This document shows, one piece after another, positions 6,503 through 13,023 of a stretch of 16,465 nucleotides of DNA. This DNA comes from Bacteroidales bacterium. Its GTDB lineage: Bacteria; Bacteroidota; Bacteroidia; Bacteroidales; Muribaculaceae. The translations under genes and the position numbers were made by a program. Location of the stretch: positions 1 to 16,465 of the forward strand of contig CAAFXO010000024.1 in NCBI GenBank assembly GCA_900766975.1, written 5' to 3'. Within the stretch, counting starts at the first letter, position 1. Every line of letters starts with the position of its first letter. Under the pieces are notes generated by a model. That model did not search any database, was not told the origin of the DNA, and saw only the letters and a program-made list of their open reading frames with translations.

Positions 6503-7393
6503 ATGGAGTTTATTTCAGTTAAAGAATGGGCTGAGTTGCATGGAGTCTCCGAACGAACAGCCCGCAATTACTGTGCTAACAGCAAGATCCCGGGTGCCTA
6601 TATCGTGGGTAAAACCTGGAACATCCCGGCTGATGCCTTGCCCCCGAAACGTCCTAAATCTACCATCATCTCACCCTTGTTGCAAACACTTAGAGATCAA
6701 AAAGAGGGTCATGTCAAGGGTGGTATCTATCACCGCATACAGATCGACCTGACTTATAACTCCAACCATATCGAGGGTAGCAAACTGACTCATGACCAGA
6801 CTCGTTATATATTCGAAACGAATACCATCGGTGTGGCAGAGGGTGCTGTAAATGTAGATGATATCATAGAAACGACCAATCACTTCCGCGCCATCGACTA
6901 TATCATCGACCACACGGATGTCAGACTCTCTGAAGCGCTGATCAAGCAACTCCATTTCTTACTCAAAAGTGGCACGTCCGATGAACGTAAGAGGTGGTTT
7001 AGAGTCGGTGATTACAAGCGATTGCCTAATGAAGTCGGCGGCAATGATACGGTAGCTCCTGAGGATGTGCATCCGGCCATTAAGAGTCTCTTGAAAGAGT
7101 ATTATGGCAAGAAATCTCCGACATTCGAAGATATACTTGACTTCCATCAGCGATTTGAGGCGATTCATCCGTTCCAAGATGGTAATGGAAGAGTAGGCAG
7201 ACTGATTATGTTCCGGGAATGTTTGCGGTTGGGCATTGTGCCTTTCATCATAACTGAAGAATTGAAGATGTACTACTACAATGGGTTGCGTCAATGGCCG
7301 AAGATAAAGGGCTATCTGATGGACACATGTCTAACTGCTCAAGACAATTTCAAACTCCTGCTAAGCAAATTCCGCATCCCATACACCGATTAG
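6503..7393 (+). CDS. Fic-family protein adenylyltransferase with N-terminal DNA-binding domain
   Basis: The 296-residue protein carries the Fic active-site motif HPFQDGNGRVGR at 222-233 (catalytic H222; phosphate-binding G227-R230 and R233). This predicts transfer of AMP from ATP to hydroxyl groups on target proteins. An N-terminal inhibitory motif of the (S/T)xxxE(G/N) type is present as S87-E91-G92 (SNHIEG), so it looks like a class II, self-inhibited Fic enzyme. Residues 1-50 form a helix-turn-helix of excisionase/MerR-like type (WAELHGVSERTARNYC). The stretch YKRLPNEVGGND near 171-182 fits the substrate-binding flap. There is no adjacent antitoxin gene, and the fused inhibitory helix makes one unnecessary. 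The gene follows tRNA-Gly and is flanked downstream by dispersed repeats. Target proteins are unknown. Confidence 0.92.
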   Translation: MEFISVKEWAELHGVSERTARNYCANSKIPGAYIVGKTWNIPADALPPKRPKSTIISPLLQTLRDQKEGHVKGGIYHRIQIDLTYNSNHIEGSKLTHDQTRYIFETNTIGVAEGAVNVDDIIETTNHFRAIDYIIDHTDVRLSEALIKQLHFLLKSGTSDERKRWFRVGDYKRLPNEVGGNDTVAPEDVHPAIKSLLKEYYGKKSPTFEDILDFHQRFEAIHPFQDGNGRVGRLIMFRECLRLGIVPFIITEELKMYYYNGLRQWPKIKGYLMDTCLTAQDNFKLLLSKFRIPYTD

Positions 7394-7547
7394 AGTTCCC
7401 TCCACCCCCTATCCTCTCGCCCTCACCGATGCATAGCAAAGATCATTGAATATCATTTAATATCATTGCTAAAAACCACCCCAAGTGCCGCGTAGCAAAA
7501 TCAGTAAAATCAGTAAAATCAGTGGTTAAAAAAATCGTAGCTACCTC
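7394..7547 (+). repeat. 59-bp repeat units downstream of fic, one with variant core
   Basis: Anchors at 7433 (ATAGC) and 7492 (GTAGC) give a 59-bp period. The first unit has the three-step core replaced by ATCATTGAAT/ATCATTTAAT/ATCATTGC-type steps of the same total length. The second has the usual AAAATCAGT steps and GGTTAAA. The sequence before the first anchor (TATCCTCTCGCCCTCACCGATG) is nearly repeated at 7609-7630. No terminator for fic is evident. Confidence 0.7.
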
Positions 7548-7673
7548 AAGTATATTTTAAGAGAACCACTGATGTCCCTGATGACCCTGATAAAGCATCC
7601 GCGCACCCTATCCTCTCGCCCCCACCGATGCGTAGCAAATATCAGTAAAATCAGTAAAATCAGCAGATAACAC
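7548..7673 (+). repeat. uninterrupted repeat element resembling the empty cassette site
   Basis: The left part (TATTTTAAGAGAACCACTGAT, then the 33-bp sequence at 7576-7608) matches 128-183. The part after it (TCGCCCCCACCGATGCGTAGC onward) matches 1015-1035. Here the two parts are joined directly with a single 33-bp copy, whereas at 151-1005 they are separated by the cassette between two copies. Confidence 0.7.
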
Positions 7674-7751
7674 AAACTGAAGGATTTGCTCTGCGAGCAA
7701 CAAGACTCTCTTTTTATTGTCTACTGATTAACCTGATTTAACTGAAGCCGA
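7674..7751 (+). repeat. 78-bp dispersed repeat, copy 2
   Basis: This matches 1154-1231 over its full length with about four substitutions, and it again sits next to the 59-bp units. No open reading frame with protein-like composition crosses it. Confidence 0.8.
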
Positions 7752-7777
7752 GACAAGCGCACGTACCATACCCATGC

Positions 7778-8000
7778 GTAGCAAAAATCAGTAAAATCAG
7801 TAAAATCAGTGGTTAAAAAAACTCCCCGAACCTCGCGTAGCAAATATCAGTAAAATCAGTAAAATCAGTGGTTTAAAAAACTCCCCAAGTCTCGCATAGC
7901 CAAAATCCGTGAAAATCCGTGAAAATCCGTGGTTAAAAACCTCCCGAGTCTCGCGTAGACAAATATCAGTAAAATCAGTGGTTAAAACAAAAAAATCCGG
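7778..8000 (+). repeat. tandem array of 59-bp repeats
   Basis: Anchor positions 7778, 7837, 7896 and 7955 give an exact 59-bp period. Each unit carries AAAATCAGT or AAAATCCGT steps, GGTT, an A-run, CTCCC and CTCGCGTAG. The third unit uses the CCGTG version throughout and the others mainly the CAGTA version, so steps appear homogenised within units. The opposite strand is open for short stretches, but its product is a low-complexity repeat translation and unlikely to be a gene. Confidence 0.8.
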
Positions 8001-8047
8001 GGTCTCCACCCCCTCCGCGAGATTTTCTTTGCATATACGGGTTAAAA

Positions 8048-8079
8048 TTTGACAATTACCGAATTATTTGCTAATTTTG
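8048..8079 (+). promoter_or_regulatory. promoter of amylase 2
   Basis: TTTG at 8048-8051 and TAATTTTG at 8072-8079 are 20 nt apart, with the same boxes and spacing as the amylase 1 promoter. Transcription would start near 8086, giving a short leader of about 24 nt. The palindrome found at the amylase 1 promoter is absent here. Confidence 0.7.
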
Positions 8080-8109
8080 TGAGTTAACCTCTAAAATCAA
8101 CAGCTAAGG

Positions 8110-9948
8110 ATGAAACGAATCAACAATCGCATGGCGGCTTTGACCCTTTTCGCTGCCGGCGCTTTAGCAGCCGCTACTTCGGCCAACGCCGTCGGTTGGC
8201 CCGCTAATTATGAGGGCGTAATGCTCCAAGGTTTCTACTGGGACTCTTACAGCGACTCCAAGTGGACCAAATTGACAAGTCAGGCAGATGAATTGTCGCA
8301 GTATTTCAAACTGATCTGGGTGCCCAACTCCGCTAAGTCCAGCGGTAGCCCTACTATGGGGTATATGCCCATATATTGGTTTACAAATCACAACTGCTCT
8401 TTCGGTACTGAGTCTCAACTCCGCGAGATGATCTCCACTTACAAGGAGAAGGGTGTCGGCATAATCGCCGATTGCGTTATCAACCACCGTGTGGGGGTAA
8501 GCGGTTGGGGCGATTTCCCCTCCGAGGAGTGGAACGGCCAAACTTGGCACATCGGCCCCGAGGGCGTTTGCTCCACCGACGAGTGGAAAAACAACGGCGG
8601 TAACCCGACCGGCGCTGCCGACACCGGTGAAGACTTCGGCGCCGCGCGAGACCTCGACCATACCAACGCCAACGTGCAGAACAACTGCAAAAACTATGTG
8701 AAATGCCTCCTCGAAGAGTATGGCTATGCCGGAGTCCGCTATGACATGGTCAAGGGATATGGCGGCCAATATACCAAGATCTATAACAACTACGCCAACG
8801 TGGAGTTCTCTGTAGGTGAATACTGGGATGGCAGCTATGACCTCGTGAAGGGTTGGATCGACGCAACCGGCAAGACTTCTGCCGCCTTCGACTTCCCCTG
8901 CAAGTATGCCATCAACGATGCTTTCTCTTCCAACGATATGACCAAACTCGTGTGGAAAGCCAATGGCACCACCGCCCAACCTGCCGGTATGATCCACTTC
9001 GGTTATCAGCAGTATGCCGTGACTTTCATCGACAATCACGACACCTACGAGAATAGCTCGAAATTCAATGGTAATGTAGTGGCTGCCAATGCTTTCATCC
9101 TGATGAGCCCCGGAACTCCCTGCATCTTCCTCCCCCACTATAAGAACTACAAGCAGGCTATCCAACAGCTTATCAATATCCGCAACTCTGTGGGTATCAG
9201 CAACACTTCGGCAGTGACCGTGCTCAAGAGCTCGACCAACTGCTATATGGCTGAGATCACCGGTTCGAAGGGTAAGGCTGTCGTCAAGATCGGTTCGGCT
9301 ATGGATTCTCCCGCCGGTTATACCAATGATGATATCAAAGCTTCAGGCACTGACTATTGCGTATGGACCAAGACTGAAATTTCCGGCGGCACTACCCCCG
9401 GCGGCGGTGGCGGTTCTACCGGCGGATCAGCCCCCGACAAGCTCTATATGCTCGGCAATATCGATGGCGCACAGTGGAGCACTGCCTCCAGCCCCGCGAT
9501 GACCAAGTCGGGTGATACCTTCAGCATCACAACCAAGATGACTGCCGCTACCGGCGAAACATACTGCTATTTCAACTTCTCCGACGCTCTCGGCGCTGAT
9601 TGGACTGAACTCAACATCACAGCCAACCGCTATGGTGCCGCCACCGAGGGTGCTGTGATCGGCATCGGCCAGTCTTCTCCCGTCACTACCTACCTCAATG
9701 GCGTCGACGCTTCCGGTTGCAAGTCTTGGAAGATCCTCCCCGGCACTTATGACTTCGTGGTTGACTTCTCGACCATGACCCTCAAGATCTACGCTCCCGG
9801 CATGTCGGGTGTCAAGGCTGTAGACCTCAACCGCGACGAGACCCCCATCTACTACAACATGCAGGGCATCCGCGTAGCAGCTCCCGAGCAGGGTGGCCTC
9901 TACATCAAGGTAACCGGCAACAAACGCGAAAAAATATTCGTAAGATAA
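8110..9948 (+). CDS. secreted GH13 alpha-amylase, GH13_6-like, with C-terminal beta-sandwich module
   Basis: This 612-residue enzyme is predicted to cleave internal alpha-1,4 bonds of starch-like glucans outside the cytoplasm. The signal peptide covers about 1-27 (MKRINNR, a hydrophobic stretch, then SANA). The catalytic domain spans about 30-425. Region I is ADCVINH (120-126), the nucleophile D212 lies in GVRYDMVKGYG, the acid/base E237 in VGEYWD, and region IV is FIDNHD with D311. The GFYWD start and RYDMVKGYG motif recall plant-type GH13_6 enzymes. A Gly-rich linker (426-439) leads to a domain starting DKLYMLGNIDG (~443-562), similar in flavour to SusE/SusF starch-binding domains. A short tail (~570-612) has IYYNMQGIRV and ends in KIFVR, as in many Bacteroidetes secreted proteins. 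The protein is not a lipoprotein. It is monocistronic, with clear promoter and terminator. Confidence 0.94.
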   Translation: MKRINNRMAALTLFAAGALAAATSANAVGWPANYEGVMLQGFYWDSYSDSKWTKLTSQADELSQYFKLIWVPNSAKSSGSPTMGYMPIYWFTNHNCSFGTESQLREMISTYKEKGVGIIADCVINHRVGVSGWGDFPSEEWNGQTWHIGPEGVCSTDEWKNNGGNPTGAADTGEDFGAARDLDHTNANVQNNCKNYVKCLLEEYGYAGVRYDMVKGYGGQYTKIYNNYANVEFSVGEYWDGSYDLVKGWIDATGKTSAAFDFPCKYAINDAFSSNDMTKLVWKANGTTAQPAGMIHFGYQQYAVTFIDNHDTYENSSKFNGNVVAANAFILMSPGTPCIFLPHYKNYKQAIQQLINIRNSVGISNTSAVTVLKSSTNCYMAEITGSKGKAVVKIGSAMDSPAGYTNDDIKASGTDYCVWTKTEISGGTTPGGGGGSTGGSAPDKLYMLGNIDGAQWSTASSPAMTKSGDTFSITTKMTAATGETYCYFNFSDALGADWTELNITANRYGAATEGAVIGIGQSSPVTTYLNGVDASGCKSWKILPGTYDFVVDFSTMTLKIYAPGMSGVKAVDLNRDETPIYYNMQGIRVAAPEQGGLYIKVTGNKREKIFVR

Positions 9949-9968
9949 AACACAGGTAAAAAATCAAT

Positions 9969-10010
9969 AAATCGGCCGACGATCCCCACGGATTCCGGCC
10001 GATTTTTTTT
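9969..10010 (+). terminator. rho-independent terminator of amylase 2
   Basis: AAATCGGCCG (9969-9978) pairs with CGGCCGATTT (9996-10005) around a 17-nt loop that can form a small inner stem (GATCC/GGATT). The T-run continues to 10010. A near copy with a damaged left arm lies at 11311-11351. Confidence 0.85.
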
Positions 10011-10015
10011 CATGT

Positions 10016-10109
10016 CATCAGCCCATCCACACGATATTTTTTCGAGCCATCAGCCCATCCACACGATATTTTTTCGAGCCATCAGCCCATCCACACGATT
10101 GATATTGTG
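10016..10109 (+). repeat. 32-bp tandem repeat (three copies)
   Basis: CATCAGCCCATCCACACGAT starts at 10016, 10048 and 10080, an exact 32-bp period. The first two copies continue with ATTTTTTCGAGC; the third continues with TGATATTGTGG. A related but shorter version, ending in the same TGATATTGTGG, lies at 11356-11421. Confidence 0.8.
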
Positions 10110-10175
10110 GAGCAATCCAGGGTAGTAGGTATAGATATCGTGGGTATTGCGTTGGCGTGGGTGTTGTGCTGTGTT

Positions 10176-10370
10176 GACGCCCTGAAAGGGCAATGAGCAC
10201 CTAGCCCGGGGCAAAGCCGTAGGCGACACCCCGGGTTGACCCGGGTATTTATACTATCGCCCTGAAAGGGCAAAAGCGCCCAGCCAGGGGCAAAGCCGTA
10301 GGCGACACCCCGGGCTTACACCGATATTCTAATACACTACCCCGGGTTTAGGGGGACACCCCGGGTGATT
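10176..10370 (-). repeat. REP-type hairpin array, left of transposase, minus orientation
   Basis: Two units begin at about 10178 and 10258 (period 80 bp). Each has a small hairpin (GCCCT-GAA-AGGGC) and a larger one in which CCCGGGG or CCAGGGG faces CCCCGGG about 18 nt later. A third, degenerate hairpin of CCCGGG type (10340-10367) ends just before the transposase stop codon. Read on the minus strand, the units match the plus-strand units at 10990-11283. Apart from these repeats, the stretch 9949-10370 holds no gene I can support. Confidence 0.75.
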
Positions 10371-10826
10371 TCAATTTGTAAATAGGTATCTTTCGTCGTA
10401 TTCTACTCCGTAGAGCTTTAAAAACTCCAAATACTCCTCTCGGAATGTCCTCTTGCGGTGATGCTCTTTTTGATTGTTGATATATTCGATTGTTTTATTC
10501 ACTACTGATTTGCTTACCGAGAAAGCTCCATATCCCCCTTGCCATTCAAATTTCTCGTAATACATATCCAATTTCTTCAACCATCGGCTGCTATTACGTT
10601 TCACCTCTTCAACTACATGAGCTATACTTTCAGTTTTGGATAACAAAAACAAGATATGCACATGATCATCAGTGCCTCCGACACACACCACTTTACACCC
10701 GGTGGCATTGACAAGTTGACCGATATAACAATGCAAGCGATTGATATCGGAAGGAGCAATAGGCGAGCAGAAAGTTTTGATATGAAACACCAAATGGATG
10801 TATATCTTAGAAAGGGATTGAGCCAT
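10371..10826 (-). CDS. IS200-like / REP-associated tyrosine (Y1, HUH) transposase
   Basis: This 151-residue single-strand DNA transposase is predicted to nick and join hairpin-bearing DNA ends. The HUH motif is HVH at 55-57 (GTDDHVHIL) and the catalytic tyrosine is Y115 in KTIEYINNQ. The motif WQGGYGAFSVS (95-105) is also characteristic of the family. I chose the ATG at 10826 (MAQSLSKIYIHLVFH). An upstream in-frame start would add 23 residues, but its first codon lies upstream of the predicted transcription start. The protein is full length with no broken motif. It is AT-richer than gltX or the amylases. There is no tnpB partner. The inverted arrays of REP-like hairpins on both sides make a domesticated RAYT more likely than a free IS200; this is inference. 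Confidence 0.9.
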   Translation of the reverse strand: MAQSLSKIYIHLVFHIKTFCSPIAPSDINRLHCYIGQLVNATGCKVVCVGGTDDHVHILFLLSKTESIAHVVEEVKRNSSRWLKKLDMYYEKFEWQGGYGAFSVSKSVVNKTIEYINNQKEHHRKRTFREEYLEFLKLYGVEYDERYLFTN

Positions 10827-10855
10827 AGATAAGAGTTTTTTTAGGAGTATAATAA

Positions 10856-10887
10856 CAAATTTAACAAAATAATGGTAATTGGGCAAA
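10856..10887 (-). promoter_or_regulatory. promoter of the transposase gene
   Basis: On the minus strand, TTTG (10887-10884) and TAAATTTG (10863-10856) are 20 nt apart. Transcription would start near 10849, about 23 nt before the ATG at 10826, supporting that start. Confidence 0.65.
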
Positions 10888-10989
10888 AGAAGCACAATAA
10901 AATTTTCGGGATTAAAAAAACAAAGTGTTTTCGATGCATATCATTTTGTTAATTGGGAGTTATTGGTTGTGTGGGGCATTGAGGGGGGT

Positions 10990-11283
10990 GTCGCGTTAAC
11001 CCGGGGTGCCGCTTCGCTTGCCCCGGGCTGGGTGCTTTTGCCCCTACGGGGCGATATGGTATTTTGTCGCGTTAACCCAGGGTGCCGCTTCGCTTGCCCC
11101 GGGCTAGGTGCTTTTGCCCCTACGGGGCGATAGGGTATTTTGTCGCGTTATCCCAGGGTGCCGCTTCGCTTGCCCTGGGCTAGGTGCTTTTGCCCCTACG
11201 GGGCGATAGGGTATTTTGTCGCGTTAACCCAGGGTGTCGCTTCGCTTGCCCCGGGCTAGGTGCAGGTTGCCCTTTCAGGGCGT
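10990..11283 (+). repeat. REP-type hairpin array, right of transposase, 76-bp period
   Basis: Units begin GTCGCGTTA at 10990, 11066, 11142 and 11218, an exact 76-bp period for three units plus a shorter fourth. Each unit has a 7-bp stem (CCCGGGG or CCCAGGG facing CCCCGGG or CCCTGGG) over a loop containing GCTTCGCTTG. A second small hairpin follows, GCCCC-TAC-GGGGC. In the fourth unit the second hairpin is of the GCCCT-TTC-AGGGC kind seen in the left array. The array is gene-free; open frames across it are repeat translations. Confidence 0.85.
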
Positions 11284-11310
11284 CGACGTATCCTCGGCAA
11301 TGCGCTTGAC

Positions 11311-11421
11311 ATCGGCGCCGACGATCCCCACGGATTCCGGCCGATTTTTTTCGTGCCATAAGCCCATCCGGCCGATTTTTTTTCATGCCATCAGCCCATC
11401 CCCACGATTGATATTGTGGGT
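11311..11421 (+). repeat. direct copy of the amylase 2 terminator region
   Basis: Positions 11318-11351 are identical over 34 bp to 9976-10009, and the following CATAAGCCCATCC corresponds to 10016-10028. A second partial copy (CCGGCCGATTTTTTTT, then CATCAGCCCATCC and GATTGATATTGTGG) reaches 11421. The left arm of the terminator stem is altered to ATCGGCGCCG, which weakens it. The repeat lies in the same orientation as its source, about 1.34 kb away. Confidence 0.8.
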
Positions 11422-11444
11422 ATGGGAAAAAAGTGTTAAATTTG
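11413..11444 (+). promoter_or_regulatory. promoter of gltX
   Basis: TTG at 11414-11416 and TAAATTTG at 11437-11444 are 20 nt apart. The predicted start near 11451 leaves about 16 nt before the ATG at 11467. The -33 element lies inside the GATTGATATTGTGG end of the dispersed repeat. Confidence 0.65.
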
Positions 11445-11466
11445 CGTGTTAAAAACTAAATCAATA

Positions 11467-12987
11467 ATGGAACGCAGAGTCAGAGTAAGATTTGCACCGT
11501 CGCCCACAGGGCCATTGCACATCGGAGGTGTTCGCACCGCCTTATACAACTATATATTCGCACGCCGTCATGGCGGCGACATGATCCTTCGCATCGAAGA
11601 CACCGATAGCACCCGCTTCGTAGAGGGGGCCGAGGAGTATATCAACGAATCCCTTCGTTGGCTCGGCATCGGCATCGACGAGGGTGTGAAAGAGGGTGGC
11701 AATTATGGCCCCTACAAGCAGTCGGAGCGCCGCGACATCTATCGCGAACATGTGAAGCAACTCCTCGACAACGGCAAGGCTTATATCGCCTTCGACACCC
11801 CCGAGCAACTCGAAGAGGCACGCGCCAAGCATCCCAACTTCCAATATGACGCCTCGACTCGCGGCGAAATGTGCAACTCCCTCACCCTCCCCGCTGAGGA
11901 GGTGGAGCGCCGTATCGCCGCCGGCGACCGATATGTGGTGAGATTCCTCATCGAACCGGGTCGCGAAGTTAAGGTCAACGACCTGATCCGCGGCGAGGTG
12001 GTGATCAATTCTTCGATCCTCGATGACAAGGTGCTCTACAAGAGCGCCGACGACCTCCCCACCTATCACCTTGCAAATATCGTCGACGACCACCTTATGG
12101 AGGTGTCACACGTGATCCGCGGCGAGGAATGGCTCCCCTCCGCACCCCTCCACGTGCTCCTATACGAGGCTTTCGGCTGGACTGACACTATGCCCCAATT
12201 CGTGCATCTACCTCTCCTCCTTAAGCCTGTCGGCAACGGCAAACTCTCCAAACGCGACGGCGATAAACTCGGTTTCCCCGTTTTCCCCCTCGAATGGCAC
12301 GACCCCAAGAGCGGCGAAGTCTCCTCAGGTTATCGCGAGAAGGGTTACCTCCCCGAAGCGGTGGTCAACTTCCTCGCACTCCTCGGATGGAACCCCGGCG
12401 ACGACTCAGAGCTCATGACCATGCAGGAGCTTATCGACAAGTTCTCGTTCGAACACTGCTCGAAGGCAGGCGCCAAGTTCGACTATAAGAAGGGCCTCTG
12501 GTTCAACCATGAATATATCATCAACACCCCCGACTCTCGCCTCACCGAGCTCTTCAAGCCGGTGCTCCGCGAACATGGCATCGAGGGTTATAGCGACGAG
12601 TATATCGCCCGTGCCATCGGTATGGTGAAGGGGCGCGTCAACCTGATCGGAGATTTGTGGGATCAGGCCGATTTCTTCTTCCGTGCCCCGGAGGAGTATG
12701 CCGAGAAGGATGTCCGCAAGCGCTGGCAGGAGGATACCCCTCGCATCATGGGTGAAATGATCGGTTGGCTCGAGGAAATCGACGATATGACCTCTGCCAA
12801 CGCCGAAAAGATAATCCTTGGCAAGATCGAGGAACGTGGCTATCACCTCGGCAATGTGATGAATGCCTTCCGCCTCGCCGTGGTGGGCGCTTGCCGTGGC
12901 CCTCACATGTTTGACATCACCGAGATGATGCCCAAGGAGGAGGTGATAAGTCGCATCAATCGCGCCATCGAGCGTATCAAACAATAA
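11467..12987 (+). CDS. gltX: glutamyl-tRNA synthetase
   Basis: This 506-residue class I aminoacyl-tRNA synthetase charges tRNA-Glu with glutamate in the cytoplasm. The HIGH signature is HIGG at 18-21 within FAPSPTGPLHIGG, and the KMSKS loop is KLSKR at 259-263. The RIEDTD motif follows the first helix of the nucleotide fold. Length fits bacterial GltX. I set the start at ATG 11467, not at an in-frame GTG 21 nt upstream, because that GTG precedes the predicted transcription start and the sequence from MERRVRVRFAPSPTG matches the family's usual N-terminus. waaA follows after 36 nt without a terminator, so the two are probably co-transcribed. Confidence 0.97.
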   Translation: MERRVRVRFAPSPTGPLHIGGVRTALYNYIFARRHGGDMILRIEDTDSTRFVEGAEEYINESLRWLGIGIDEGVKEGGNYGPYKQSERRDIYREHVKQLLDNGKAYIAFDTPEQLEEARAKHPNFQYDASTRGEMCNSLTLPAEEVERRIAAGDRYVVRFLIEPGREVKVNDLIRGEVVINSSILDDKVLYKSADDLPTYHLANIVDDHLMEVSHVIRGEEWLPSAPLHVLLYEAFGWTDTMPQFVHLPLLLKPVGNGKLSKRDGDKLGFPVFPLEWHDPKSGEVSSGYREKGYLPEAVVNFLALLGWNPGDDSELMTMQELIDKFSFEHCSKAGAKFDYKKGLWFNHEYIINTPDSRLTELFKPVLREHGIEGYSDEYIARAIGMVKGRVNLIGDLWDQADFFFRAPEEYAEKDVRKRWQEDTPRIMGEMIGWLEEIDDMTSANAEKIILGKIEERGYHLGNVMNAFRLAVVGACRGPHMFDITEMMPKEEVISRINRAIERIKQ

Positions 12988-13023
12988 TTTCCCAACACTA
13001 AACTGACGAGAATAGAACATACT

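Noticed and set aside
6177..6752. Open frames running through tRNA-Gly.
   Set aside because: Their sequences contain the translation of the tRNA itself and overlap fic, so they are spurious.
7778..8000. Possible CRISPR array, because of regular spacing.
   Set aside because: The whole 59-bp unit is conserved, so there are no unique spacers, and no cas genes are nearby.
7806..8009. 67-aa minus-strand frame with LILLILLIF-like repeats.
   Set aside because: It is a translation of the 9-bp repeat steps with no start signal or promoter.
10879..11133. 84-aa plus-strand frame across the right REP array.
   Set aside because: It consists of repeat translation and begins inside the transposase promoter region.
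11446..11466. GTG at 11446 as the gltX start.
   Set aside because: It precedes the predicted transcription start and adds residues not typical of GltX; ATG 11467 gives the canonical N-terminus.
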